Below, piece after piece: positions 31,511-42,500 of a stretch of DNA of 64,000 nt. Each line of letters opens with the position of its first letter. Position 1 is the stretch's first letter. The stretch lies in contig CM041465.1 of assembly GCA_023213395.1 (NCBI GenBank), forward strand, positions 129,029,741 through 129,093,740, given 5' to 3'. The stretch is from Cycas panzhihuaensis (taxonomy: Eukaryota > Cycadophyta). The position numbers and the translations under genes are program-made. The notes beneath the pieces are model-generated. The model was not told the DNA's origin, searched no databases, and worked only from the letters and a program-made list of their open reading frames with translations.

Positions 31511-33320
31511 CCCACCCACTTCTTAGAACCAACATTCAGAATCTTCTTTTGAGCCTCTTCGAGCTGGACCACCTGTGGTGGGATCACCCCACCCTCACCT
31601 TCCAGGGAAGTTTTCCCCATATTACCATCTCCTTCAAACATCTCCAACGATCCTAGAGCTTGAGCTTCCTGTTCGCCCGCCTCAGAGAGGGTGTCCTCCT
31701 CGTTGGGACCAAACCCAAGGTCCTTTGCCCCTTGCACCACGAGAGGGCACTTGCCTTGCATCTCAAGAGGGCACTCGCCTTGCACCTCGAGGGGGCACTC
31801 ACCTTGCCCCTCGAGAGGGCTCTCACCTCGCACCAACTCTTGTGGTTCCACTGCCTTCTGGGGATTGTCTTTCAACTCTATGTTTTCTTCCTGTTTTCCC
31901 TCCTCTATTTGCCTTTCTCCTGGACATTTCTAGGGTAAGTGACCCAGTCTTCTGCAAATCGAGCATCTAAAGTTATCCATCTCGTATATCAACGGTTGGG
32001 CCCAACTCCAGTCCTCCATGTAAATCCATACGTTGTCCAAGAGGGGCTTATCGATCCTAGCCAGGGCACAAAACTTGGCATTGATGAGCTTGCTTCTAGT
32101 TTTGGTTGCTGAGTCAACCACTAGAAGGGGGGCCATGGCTTTCGCCATCCCCTTCAAGACCTCCATGTTCCAATGTTGCAGTGGGAGACCAGGCAATTGC
32201 ATCCAAATGGGGGCTTGCTTGACCATGGGAACCGAAGGATCAAAATCGGTGTGCCACTTTTCTAAAATTAATGCCTTCCTCCCTAACATCCAGGGAGCCT
32301 TCAGGAGAATATTGGTCATGTCTTCCTGAGTTACAAATTTGAAAAGTACATAGCCTTTCGGCATTGCTATTACTTCCACATTTCCCACCGTCCTCCATTT
32401 GTTTCTAGTCCAACTTCTTATGGCTTCCAACCCTCGTCTAGGTCTGGAGAATCTGCCAACCAAGCAATTCTCCTAGTGTTTCTCCGTTCTCTCCACTAAT
32501 TTCTTGGGAATTTTTAGTCTTACTTTGTTGTCTTGAATAATGGGGGTTAAATCGTATTCTTCCTCTTAACCAGATTTTAAGACATTGGAATAGGATCTCC
32601 CCTGAGAGGGATTATGAAACTGGTTTTGAAATACTAGATCCTTCTGCATTTTAAATAAAAGAAATAAAAAGAGATCTAGCTACTTGCAAGGCCACGAGTG
32701 TCTTACTAGTGCACATCTCTTGAATGGCCCTGGGTCCTCTTCTCCGTGCTAGCCTCCATCTCTGTCTTGCTTTCTCTGTCGATTTGGAACTGGTATACGG
32801 TAAATACTTGGTGCATGCCCCTCCTAGATAGAATCTGGTTTCTGTCTGGCTTCGCACAAAACTGCCTATTTCTAACTATAACACTCCTCGCTGCTTCTGG
32901 ATCTGTGGGACCGTGACCTCGTCCCTCTCCTTCTCCTCGACCGGCACACCTTCCGTCTAATAGGTCTAGCTCCAACCGTCTCTCATAAGGGCAGAATCTC
33001 CCCTCGAGACCTTCTTCTGGATCACTAACGGCTACTGCAACAAGGCACCAACCTTCGCAAAATAGGATACACCTTCACCCTCTCACCGTGATCTCATAGC
33101 TCGCGACGAAGACCCTAGATACAAGCACTAACTGGCACCTTTCAAAACTGCCATACAATTTGACTCGCCGCCAATGATCAATCCTCGAAGATGAGTCTAC
33201 ATAGGAGCTGCTCAGATCATCCCTCATAGTCGTCCGGACCGGGGGTGAGCTGGATCCGTTGCCTTTGTCGACCAAAACGATATGCAAAACCCTAACCAAT
33301 TCGTCGTTCGTCATCTCCAA
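31511..33320 (-). pseudogene. LINE ORF1 with DUF4283-like domain and one CCHC knuckle
   Basis: ORF1 of plant L1 elements encodes a nucleic-acid-binding protein. The DUF4283-like part at 32463-31990 has CLVGRFSRPRRGLEAI (first residues just upstream), MPKGYVLFKF, PIWMQLPGLPLQHW and ALARIDKPL. A zinc knuckle follows (CSICRRLGHLP, a TAG at 31930, then KC). The tail has four 8-residue repeats of the type GECPLEVQ (31741-31840). The N-terminal part (33320-32651) is broken into several frames, so the start is uncertain. B inserted 22 codons before the stop. Confidence 0.8.
31741..31840 (-). repeat. 24-bp repeats in LINE ORF1
   Basis: Four tandem 24-bp units encode ESPLEGQG, ECPLEVQG, ECPLEMQG and KCPLVVQG. 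Confidence 0.8.
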
Positions 33321-33385
33321 TCCTTTTCACATTTGGGTTTTCTCCTTTTGTAATAATTACTACTTACTATTCCCAGTGGCAACTT

Positions 33386-34128
33386 CAATTGCAATGTCAT
33401 CTTGACTTAATTAAGTTAGAATTCCTTCAAAACTATGCATACAGCTTTACCCGCACACACGTCTATTGATCTTCCTCTCGTTTCTCTTCCTTGTTCACCG
33501 ATTCTGAGTTTGGAGAGAAATGCCTCTTCAACTTCTATTTCTTCGTCATACCTTTGTATCCTCTACTCTTGGTGGAGAAGATGTCCACATAAGGCGTCAA
33601 ATGACATGTTGTTGGCTTGTCCTTCCACAGTAAGTGTATTTACCAGATTGTCAAATGATTTTGGTAGTTTATTTAATACCAAGTGAACAATTTTAGTATC
33701 TGATATGGACTCACCTGTAGAAGTGAGATTATCTTTGATTTCTATCAATTTGGTGATGAAATCAGAGATTTGTTCTCCCTCCTGTAAGTGAAGACAGTCT
33801 AACTACTCTCTACGAGTAATGATGTGGGCTTTATTTTTCTGATTGTATAGGGATGCAAGAGTTTTCCTGGCTTCAATTGAAGAGGAGGCTTCACTAATAT
33901 AAGTCAAAATAGAGTCACTTATGGATAGAACGATAATGGCTAGTGCTTGCCTTTCCCTTTCCTCCCAACTTGCAAGCTTTATAGTATCTCCAGTGACTTT
34001 TTCTTTTTTTTTATGACAATGCCCTAGGCATTTTTTGCAACTAAAATTCCTTTCATTTTAATTTGTCATGCTACATAATTCTGATTGGTGAACTTGTTTG
34101 ATTCACTCAAAGAGCAAATTGAAGCCAT
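33386..34128 (-). pseudogene. Element J: Ty1/copia Gag
   Basis: The start is ATG 34128 (MASICSLSESNKFTNQNY). The copia Gag pattern follows: QIKMKGILVAKNA, LASWEERERQALAIIV, then the UBN2-like region HLVLNKLPKSFDNLVNTL at 33563-33748. In-frame TGA and TAG replace expected Trp codons (VA-stop-QIK and NA-stop-GIV). The frame ends in degraded sequence where the LINE inserted, so protease, integrase and RT of J are not here. Confidence 0.75.
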
Positions 34129-34819
34129 TTTATAATAGATTATAGAAAGGGCTACAAACAAAAAAAATTAATTGTCAGTGACAAACCAAATCTACACGGC
34201 CGTACAGATGTACAAAAAAGGTGTAGGTGTATGGATTCAAAAGACAACTCCCTGAAAAGATAGATTTTGACATTGTCTACAGGAATTTTGGAGTCATATT
34301 TGAAAAAGCCTTTATGGATTGAGAGAAAAATTGCTTGAAAGGAAGAGGGGCGGCTAGGGTTTATTTTATATTTTTGCTTATAACTCAAAAAATCCTTAGC
34401 TAAATTTTGCAATCTTATACTTGATAGAGAGCTTATGGTTTAAAGAAGATTTTAAGACCACTTATTGTGGTTGAAGTAAAGAAAACAATGAGAAATTTGC
34501 AGTAGAAGGTTTAAACCCGCGACCTAGCTTTTTTGCGATTTCCTACTTATTGAGGCAGATTTTGCAGATGGTCCTTTTGGACAACAAACTCTACTCCTTG
34601 AGACGTCTCTGCTGGTAAAATTTCATGTCATTCTAGACAATTTTAATTTTTTTGACCATACAGGGCTATGTGGTTCTGTATAGTGTTGTCTTGTCTTCAA
34701 AACATGTTATCTTCTTTTTTCAGAACGTTATCTTCTTCCTTCAGATCCTTGTCGCTTTGCTCCTTGACCAGCTTTTCAAAAAAACAATATTTGATATCTT
34801 TGTCTGACTTACTGTTAGA
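34129..34819 (-). other. Element J untranslated leader
   Basis: Between the 5' LTR/primer site and the gag ATG. The only long minus frame (34412-34152) shows no known domain. Nothing else recognised. Confidence 0.45.
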
Positions 34820-34834
34820 CCTGCGCCGTTACCA
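34820..34834 (-). promoter_or_regulatory. Element J primer binding site, initiator-tRNA-like
   Basis: Minus strand TGGTAACGGCGCAGG directly after the LTR end. It resembles the TGGTATCAGAGC class of copia primer sites with several changes. Confidence 0.55.
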
Positions 34835-35046
34835 TGATGAAAAACAAATTATAGAAAGAGAATGATCTTCATTGATTTATGAAAGAGAGTTTTTCTCTCT
34901 TATATACAATTGATTTACATAAGAGACTCAGTACATGTATGGTAAGTGTCATTTTAAAACAGAAGAAGGGCTATGACACTTAACCCTCAATTTACATAAG
35001 AGACATTTTAGTACAAGACTTAGGATAAACGATTAATACTCCAACA
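34835..35046 (-). repeat. Element J 5' LTR (212 bp)
   Basis: On the minus strand it starts TGTTGGAGTATT (35046) and ends TTTTTCATCA (34835). A TATA-like TGTATATAAGAG lies about two thirds along. The size fits copia. No partner LTR is in the window. Confidence 0.7.
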
Positions 35047-36168
35047 ATATGCCTAGTCCTCATTCAACTGTCTACAGTCAACAATAAACTATCAAGAGGG
35101 ATTGAATGCTTTAGTGGTTGTCATATGGGTAGTTAAATGTTTCCATGTACTCCCCTTAGGATTTTCACTAAAAGAATAAGCTCTTATTCTTGATGGGGTG
35201 TGATTGTGCTTCTAACTCGAATCTTTATTTGCTTTAAGGCACCGTTATGTTCAATTAAAAGACTAGGAACATCGCATGATGTAATAAATGGACCTAGAGA
35301 AAGAGGATAGCATTTTTTAAAGTCACCATTAATAGTTAATATCTTGGAGCCTGTTTCATAATGTTGTTGCCTTCTCCAAGGTTAGAACTTAGAACTTCTA
35401 ATAGATATTTATAATCGCTAGTGTTATGTTGAACTGATAGTGTTGTTGCCTCCTCCATAAATACCTTCTTTTGCAAAGTTCTCCATTTCACTTGACTGAC
35501 ATGAAATAGATTACGCTTGTTTGGATTTTGGGATTGAAGCCAGAACATTTGCTTTATTGCTTCCTGGCAAGTGTTCTGCTTTTTGAACTTCTATATCATT
35601 GTTTAGTCTCAAAAAATGTACTGAATGGGATTGAATAACTCAAGCAACTACTCTGGGCCTGATGATTTCCTTGAAAATCTAAATGATTCTCTGTTAATGC
35701 CACCATTTCATTTCTTAAAATTTGCATATTTGTTCAATGTTGCCTATGTTTCACAGGACTATAGTTGAACATGCCATTTGTATCTCTCCATTTTGGTCAG
35801 AAGCATCTTGCTCTTGTTCTTAGTGCCTCCTCTTCCCTGGGTTATATGGTTTCTATCCCAATTATTAATCTCATTTCCACTCACTACAAGCTGCAACCTC
35901 CTGCAGCTGTCGATTTGTTCCAACAATGTTTTTTGTCTTGTCCAATCCTCTTGGATATTCTTCTGAAAAAAGTAGAGTACCCACATTTGTGATCAGAAAC
36001 ATTCCCTGCATTCAAACTTTTACTAAATTCTACAATTGTCCCTTGCAAAGAGCATAAAGAGCCAAAGCCCTTATCCAAGCTTACTTGAGTATTTTGGCAC
36101 CCCATCTATTTGGCATTCCATCGTCTAGCTAAACACCTTATCTCATAATTACCTAATACAAGCCTTGT
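35047..36168. other. Unassigned low-repeat stretch
   Basis: No domain recognised in any frame. Frames of 60-75 codons on both strands overlap near 35760-36105 and are probably chance. No tRNA or other RNA gene seen. Confidence 0.4.
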
Positions 36169-36610
36169 TGATATTCTTAGTGGATGATAGCAACTTGTGA
36201 CTCGCCACAAAATTGTGTTTGTAGCATCCTCACACTTCTTAACATTTGTACATGGAAGAAAGAGTGAGGAGGAAACAGTAGTTACTAGCTGGTCTGTAAC
36301 TGACTTGTAATCGACCAACACCCTAGACTAAATGGACTGTAACTGACCAACCAGCATACTAGAATTGTAACCTTCTGACAGGCTAAGATCGTAACTGATA
36401 AATGCCTTAGTGAACTGTAATTGGCCAACTCCCTAAGTCTGTAACTGACTAGCATCCCAGACTACAAATGGCTAATTCTGGCAGTAACTCCTAATGTATT
36501 ATTTTATTTCTCTTATTATTTTGAGAGTTGAAAAAATTGTAATGTTTAGCTTTTAATTGGATTTGTATGAATTACTTATGCTAGTTAGAGATCAATAAAT
36601 TATTCCAACA
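36169..36610 (+). repeat. Candidate solo LTR (442 bp)
   Basis: Starts TGATATTC and ends TTATTCCAACA, flanked by CTTGT on both sides (36164-36168 and 36611-36615). An AATAAA-type signal (ATCAATAAATTATT) precedes the end. It contains a loose repeat of CTGTAACTGACC-like phrases (36295-36470). Only the ends and the duplication support it; no relative in the window. Confidence 0.4.
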
Positions 36611-36621
36611 CTTGTTTGCAG

Positions 36622-36702
36622 CTTATAGCAGAATTTTCAAATGGTACGGAGCATGACTACTTTTATGCAACTTTATATGCCGGCTTGTATCATGAAGTTC
36701 AG
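36622..36702 (+). CDS. Candidate host-gene exon (27 codons)
   Basis: An 81-bp block opens after TTGTTTGCAG and is followed by GTCTGA, so it has AG and GT splice borders. It is a whole number of codons and open throughout, reading EFSNGTEHDYFYATLYAG then LYHEVQ. The composition is unlike nearby retroelement remains. The YATLYAGLYHE phrase recalls TPR-type helices, but I cannot name a family. Other exons were not found, so it may be an exon relic. Confidence 0.35.
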
Positions 36703-39060
36703 GTCTGAAGAATTGTGCTCCTTGCATTGTTTTTCCATGTTGTTTTCTCAAATAACTTTACATGATTGTAATTTTTAAGCTTTGGGGAATTTTATACTTT
36801 TAATATTAAGCATTTGTTGATTACCTTTTTAAGTGGAAACAAGTTGACAGTCAAGATATAGAAAGTCTTTATTATTCATGAAAATGTTAGAATAACTGAT
36901 TACATAGATTCGTTTACAGAAACCTAGTCAAATTGATTGTTGTATGAACTCTGTGTCTTCTATGTTTAAGATAAGGGCGGATGCTTTGTGAATGGGCAAC
37001 AGTCCACTTCATGACGCAACACTGAAAGAATCCATCTGGATCTTTGGTCTGTGGGTTGAGGAGTATTGGAAGACACCCTGGTGGCAGCTTCTCTTCTTCC
37101 TAGCTATCTTATGTTCTATTGCTCGATCTGTACTCATAATCCACTTACTTGCCTCTGTTCAGTAAAATACAACTTATAACAAAGAGAATATAAGGGTTCT
37201 ATCTAATCCCAGAATGGAGTACTCTACTCGTCATTGTTTCACATTGTAGATTGCAATATAAGGAATGTATTTCGTTGATCAGTGTTGGAATGATATAAGG
37301 GGGCAGATACAGCACCTCAATTTTCAAGATTAACCAGTCAGTTTTTGGTGAGTGAGTGAATGGTGCATATGTATGATGGTTGGTTTTGGGGAGTAACAGA
37401 CCAGTTGATGGCTTTGACAGATGCACAATATTTCACTTTACATTTACAGCAGTCAGTTTATGTATAGTTAGAAGGTTTTTTGGTAGTAGGACACAGAACA
37501 GTGAACAAAGGACTACTTGCTGGATTTTGGGAAATAAATTATGGTTAGTTTGTTATGTATCTTTTCATTATAATTATGTCATACCGACTGTTTAATATCT
37601 AGTTAACATTGGTCATGGTAGATGGATTGTTACCATCTGTTGCAACCTTTGGCAACTGATGGAATTCATGGTTATTTATACTCGGGACTCCATGCTACAA
37701 ATGCAATGAATTTACCTCCACACTTGTCTGTTAATTTTCCACTGACACCCTCTCCTCTAGGGACCCCGACTGAAAAATCTGTCTGCCATGTATTAGTATT
37801 CCATAGCTTGACAGATGCACTGTCTCCTCTGATGGCAACCAAAATATCACCCTACAGACCATTAAAAAAAAAAATTCAGACAATTGTAGAGTCATCTTAA
37901 GACATGCAAAGGATCTAGACAATTATGGAAGCCAAGGGTCTAATGGTAATGGTAGACGCCAAACCAATGATACATTCAAACCGGAGAAACTAGAAACGTG
38001 TCCAAGGCAACGGTGGAAGTTGATTAACAACCGAAAAAAAAAGAAAAAAAAAAAAACTTCGGAGCTTTCTGAATGGAAAATGAAATTGCTACATCCTGTA
38101 ACCTCTTGAGGAAGGAACTAAATACTTAATCCGTGCATCGTTCTTGTATGGCAACTATTATGGTCAAAACTCTGCCCCTAAGTTTCAATTGCTCTTTGAC
38201 TCTAATCATTGGGACACTATTAAATCCCCCAAGGCCATTTGATAGTGAAGGAGATGGTTATCATGTGAAGGAGCAACTCTATCAGTGTCTGCCTTGGTCA
38301 AATTAGAGTAGGAGACACCCATTTTATTGCCTCCCTAGAACTTCAACTAATCTAAAGTTCAATGTACTCTCATAAACCAACTTATTGTTTCTTCAGAAAA
38401 AGGGTCAATTCTAGGTTGATTAATGCATTCGTAAGATATCCCAATGACCCTTTTGGCCAACTCTAAGAAGCAGGTGAGAGTTCTCATGATAAATTGCTGT
38501 CTATTAACACTACATTAGAAGTTTCGTTTGTTGAGAAGTGTGATGAAGCACCATCTGTTGTCATGCAAACTATCGTTGCTACAAACATAATAAACACTTC
38601 ACTCATCTTGGAGATGGACTTTTTTCAAATAGATTAATTGTTTCATTTATTATGCTTTGCTGAAATAGAGGTCCTTAGCGATATGGGTATGTGTGAATTT
38701 AACAAGAAGCTAGAGAGAGAGAGCGAGAGAGAGAGAGAGAGATATGGTATGATCCCTTGAGACCTCAATACCTAAATTCAACAATTATATTTGAACCATT
38801 TGCGCATTACATTGATAGGACCAACTTTTTACTTGAAAGCACAAATAACTCCAGACATGGACCTATTCTCAATGCCTAGGAAGTCCACCAACACAATGCC
38901 CTCAACAACAGAACTTATGATGCAGAAGATAATTGCATTCCAAGGTAGTCAAAATTGGAGAAAACATATGAGAATATAGCTCAAAGTTTGTAAACCAAAG
39001 TCTCTAATTGTTTTGTAGTGGAGGCCCTTATGAACATCAAGAAACTCTTCCTCCAAAAAG
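36703..39060. other. Unassigned stretch, possibly intron or old intergenic DNA
   Basis: No coding domain recognised. It contains an A-rich tract (38034-38056) and a GA microsatellite (38712-38742). Short frames around 37380-37900 show no known motif. Confidence 0.4.
38712..38742. repeat. (GA)n microsatellite
   Basis: AG/GA dinucleotides with one GC interruption. Confidence 0.9.
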
Positions 39061-39069
39061 AATGGATCG

Positions 39070-39232
39070 GGGATCGTTGTCTATTAGCAGACTATTCTTG
39101 GGGTTGGATGGTACAATATCTCTAAGCTTCTCCAACCTATTTGTATTCGTTACTATAAATTTGGCAAACAATAAATTGAGCGGCCCTATTCCAGAGAATC
39201 TTGCTAAATTTCACAACTTGAAGGAACTTTGA
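39070..39232 (+). pseudogene. Fragment resembling an LRR receptor kinase ectodomain
   Basis: The frame ends GTISLSFSNLFVFVTI, then NLANNKLSGPIPENLAKFHN and LKEL before a stop at 39230-39232. LxxNxLSGPIPxxLxxLxxL is the plant extracellular leucine-rich-repeat consensus, and the preceding GTIS phrase fits the repeat before it. TMK-type kinases have this wording, but the subfamily is a guess. Only about two repeats are present and no kinase domain follows, so it is a gene fragment. Confidence 0.6.
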
Positions 39233-39578
39233 GTTGAGATCGAAATTTTTTTCAAAAGAAGTTTCAAATTGTTACCAATTGTAAATATTTTAGTTCAATT
39301 ATAAGATTACTAGCTATTGCTCCTTCACGTGGTGCTCAAGCACAACTATATTTGCAAGTCTGTTAGTGGTCAAGGTTCAAATAAGGACATATAAATAGTG
39401 ATTATTGAGCAATTTCAAGGGGGGGAAAAAATTGCATCTCCATTCACATCGGTAAGCCCACTATAAGAAACCCCTGCATCTCCATCCACTTGTAATGAGA
39501 ACAACATAAGAACCTTCTCAAGTCCATTTGAAACTAGACCTATGATGAAATACATAGCACATAACTCTCTTCGTTTGC

Positions 39579-39768
39579 TGTTAGAATATAATGTTTTGTC
39601 TAGGAATGTTTTGAGGGTCATGTAAAACCCCTCTTTCTTGTAACATAGACAAGTGTGCGCCACATGTTAATCAGATACATGGCGGTTATAGTTTCACATT
39701 GTATATATAAAGAGTTCGTCTCTAATAATAAACACAAGTTATTCTCCAATCTGAGTTTATGTTTAACA
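39579..39768 (+). repeat. Element I 5' LTR (190 bp)
   Basis: TGTTAGAATATAATG to TTTATGTTTAACA. TATA-like TGTATATATAAAG near 39703 and an ATAATAAACA poly(A)-type signal near 39724. Confidence 0.88.
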
Positions 39769-39780
39769 TGGTATCAAAGC
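39769..39780 (+). promoter_or_regulatory. Element I primer binding site, initiator Met tRNA
   Basis: TGGTATCAAAGC directly after the LTR, one base off the canonical TGGTATCAGAGC. Confidence 0.85.
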
Positions 39781-40450
39781 AGGGGAATATGCCTACTTGA
39801 AAGAGAAACTATCTGAAAGAGGAACAATTTTAGATTTTCAAAGATCAATCCTATAACTTAAAGAGAAGAGGTCAAGAGGATTAGAGTAATCCTTTGAAGA
39901 AGAAGACATACATCATTAGAAGAACAAAGAAATTGACTGTGTACGGACCTGTACAGATGGGAAAATCTAAAAGTGCTCAAATTTTGACGAAAGTTCACCA
40001 GCAAGTAGATCTCAATACAGAGGCCATCTTTGTCAACTAGGTCAAAGTCATTCAAGGTCATCTTCAAGGAGGTTTTGGCAGATTTCTAGGGGCGCGGGTT
40101 TGAATCTTCATACATTAATTCTGGTCAAAATTTCTAATTCCTTCTGATAAAATCTATTGCAAAATCTTCATTTCAGTAATACAAATCTTTTCAGACTAGT
40201 TTCGAAGATTTTGATCAAGGATTTTTTATTTTATGAGCAAAATTCCCATAAACCTTAACTGCCTAGTTTTGTATTTTAACATAGTTTCTGAATAATCTAC
40301 CTTGAATCTTACAAGCAAACTTATAGATCCGGACTCCTCTCGAAAATATCTTCGACTGCGGTAGGTTTTGTCCAAATTCGTACATTTGCAAAATTGTACG
40401 AAAATCCGTATAGCCATACGGTCAGGCCCTAAAACCCTCTATTTTTTGAT

Positions 40451-40794
40451 TTGCTCGCAGTTGCTTCTATATTGGCACTCACTGAGCAAGACAAGCTAAT
40501 TGATTCCAACTACCATGTATGGAAAATCAAAGTGGAAACTTTATTAAGGGCCAAAAACACCTGGAATATAGCCATTGGAATTGAAACTAAACCTGTAGTT
40601 GCTGGTACTGCTCAAACCAGTTGGGAAGAAAGAGATAATGCAGGGGTAATAATATTAAAATTATTTGTTTCTGATCCTCTTCTCATCTATGTCGAGAAAT
40701 TGAATTCCTCATCGGCAATTTGGAAAACGTTTGAAATATGTATAGCCAAAAGAATCGGGCCAAAATCATAGCCCTTAAAGAAGAATTGTTTAAG
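40451..40794 (+). pseudogene. Element I Gag, N-terminal part (left of element H)
   Basis: Reads ALTEQDKLIDSNYHVWKIKV, then SWEERDNAGVIIL and AIWKTFE, the copia Gag order. The true start is unclear; this frame opens at a TTG. It continues at 46442 after the H insertion (LYMKDTETILEFIHKV). One frameshift lies near 40765. Confidence 0.8.
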
Positions 40795-40799
40795 CTATA
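40795..40799. repeat. Target-site duplication of element H (left), CTATA
   Basis: CTATA occurs here and at 46442-46446, flanking the TG...CA ends of H exactly. Confidence 0.9.
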
Positions 40800-41289
40800 T
40801 GTAGCAGAAGCTTTTAACTTAATTCAGAAATAACTCAAAGATTCGCAGATACTGGTCTAATATAGATTTGAACAGATCTCTTCAATCTCAAATAATAATG
40901 AATATTGGAAATTCACCATAAAACACCAAAATAAAGTAATGGAAATAGTACTAATAAAGGTAAATATATTGTGCAAAATATAAACAAAATATCCTTCTTG
41001 AGCAGCGCCCTTCGAGGCAGGAATCCTCCAAATATCTCAGGGCAAAAGGCCGAGCCAACTGTAGCCCTAGAGCCGAAATGTAGAAGAGATCCAATCCGAA
41101 GTGATGATACCAAATGAGGGCTTTGCTCCCTATTTACAATGGCCGATTATTATCTTGTTTGAAGTCGGCCAGAATTAAGATAGTTCACTGGGAGTGAACC
41201 ATTAATGAAGTCGACCAGAAAACTGACTTACTGGTCGGCTTCAAGTCGGTTGACAGGCCCCTATAGAGAGGGTTTTCTGGAACGCAACA
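40800..41289 (-). repeat. Element H 3' LTR (490 bp)
   Basis: Plus strand TGTAGCAGAAGC to GGAACGCAACA. On the minus strand the C-run at 41290-41302 (AGGGGGGGGGC) is the polypurine tract. Confidence 0.92.
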
Positions 41290-41319
41290 AGCCCCCCCCC
41301 TAAAAACAATGCTTTGCCC

Positions 41320-42500
41320 TCAAAGCATTGGTAGCTTTGGAAATTGCTGTATCCATTTGTCTGACTCCCATGTCGCGTCTTCTATATCCAATGTTTGCCA
41401 TTTTATGAGGTACTCTTTGATTTGCCTTGTTCGAAGTTGCCTGGTGCGAATTTGGAGTATCCCTTCTGGTTCTAGTATAATTTTTCCTTCTTCATTGAGT
41501 TCTGGCAAGGATGTTTGTGGTACTATCTTGTCGCCAATCTTTTTCTTCAGGCATGAAACATGAAAGGTATCATGGATCTTGCTTGTTGTTGGTAAATTAA
41601 GTTTGTAGGCTACTTCCCCAATTCTGTCAAGTATTTGATATGGTCCAAAATATCGGGGAGCAAGCTTTTGTGTCTTCGTCTTGTTCAATGATGTTTGTTT
41701 GTATGGTTGTAACCGGAGAAAAACCCAGTCATCTTTTTGGAAGCTCCTTTCTGATCGTTGCACATCTGCTTGTTGCTTCATTATGTTCCTTGCCATTGCC
41801 AAATTGTCCTTAAGAATTCTAATCGTGTCTTCCATTTGCTTTTGGTGTTCTTGGACAGTTTGAACCTGGGATGATCCATTCCATGTCAATAGAGATGGCG
41901 GCTGGTATCCGTAAAGAGCCTGGAATGGCATCATCTTGGTGGAAGAGTGGTATGTTGTATTATACCACCACTCGGCTAGGTGCAGCCACTTGTGCCACTG
42001 ATTTTATTTATCTGCGAAATTCCTCAAATAACCTTCTAGACATTTGTTGACTATCTCTATTTGTCCATCGGTTTGGGGATGATACGTTGTGCTCATGTGT
42101 AATTTTGTACCTGCAATTCTAAATAAATCCTTCCAAAATTTACTAGTGAACTTTGGATCCCTATCGCTAACAATAGTTTTAGGGAACCCATGTAGTCTAT
42201 GGATTTCTTTCATGTATAGTTCTGCTACATCACTTACCTTTCTTTGTTGGTTGTAGCCCTCGAAAATGGCTATACTTTGTTAATCTATCATTGTGACAAA
42301 GATTGCATCTTTACCTTCGATTTCGGGAGACTGTAATAAAATCCATTGAAATTTCTTCCCATTTTGGTTGGGAATTGGTAGGGGTTGTAGGAGACACAGG
42401 GTCTTTACACATTCTACCTTATTCCGTTGACAAGTGTCACATTACATTACAATTTTTGGACGTCGATTTCAAGCCCTTCCAAAAGTACAACGCTTTTATC
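41320..42500 (-). pseudogene. Element H integrase with GPY/F motif and chromodomain
   Basis: The core acidic residues appear in EISMDFITVS (~42345), VSDRDPKFTSKF (~42165) and DGQIEIVNK (~42060). The intact 204-codon frame 41934-41320 carries RYFGPYQILDRIGEVAYKL (GPY/F), DTFHVSCLKK and a chromodomain (EYLIKWQTLDIEDATWE, then SDKWIQQFP). Chromodomains tether integration complexes to chromatin marks in this clade. Upstream frames are shifted and contain stops. Confidence 0.9.

Larger units (their letters stand above)
19460..33369 (-). mobile_element. L1-type LINE retrotransposon, interrupted by element B
   Basis: Reading leftwards: 5' region, ORF1 (33320 down to 23937, split by B), ORF2 (23840-19731), 3' UTR and a short poly(A) (T run 19458-19467 on the plus strand). 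The flanks TTCCCAATGGCAACTT (19444-19459) and TTCCCAGTGGCAACTT (33370-33385) differ by one base and are the target-site duplication. Without B the element is about 6.4 kb, a full L1 length. Premature stops show it is inactive. Confidence 0.9.

Noticed and set aside
33420-34130. Possible host gene on the minus strand
   Set aside because: The wording (QIKMKGILVAKN, LVLNKLPKSFDNLV) is copia Gag, and an LTR with a primer site lies upstream.
35760-36105. Plus frame reading LHFGQKHLALVLSASSS as a membrane protein
   Set aside because: A hydrophobic stretch alone; no start context, no match in memory, and a competing minus frame covers the same bases.
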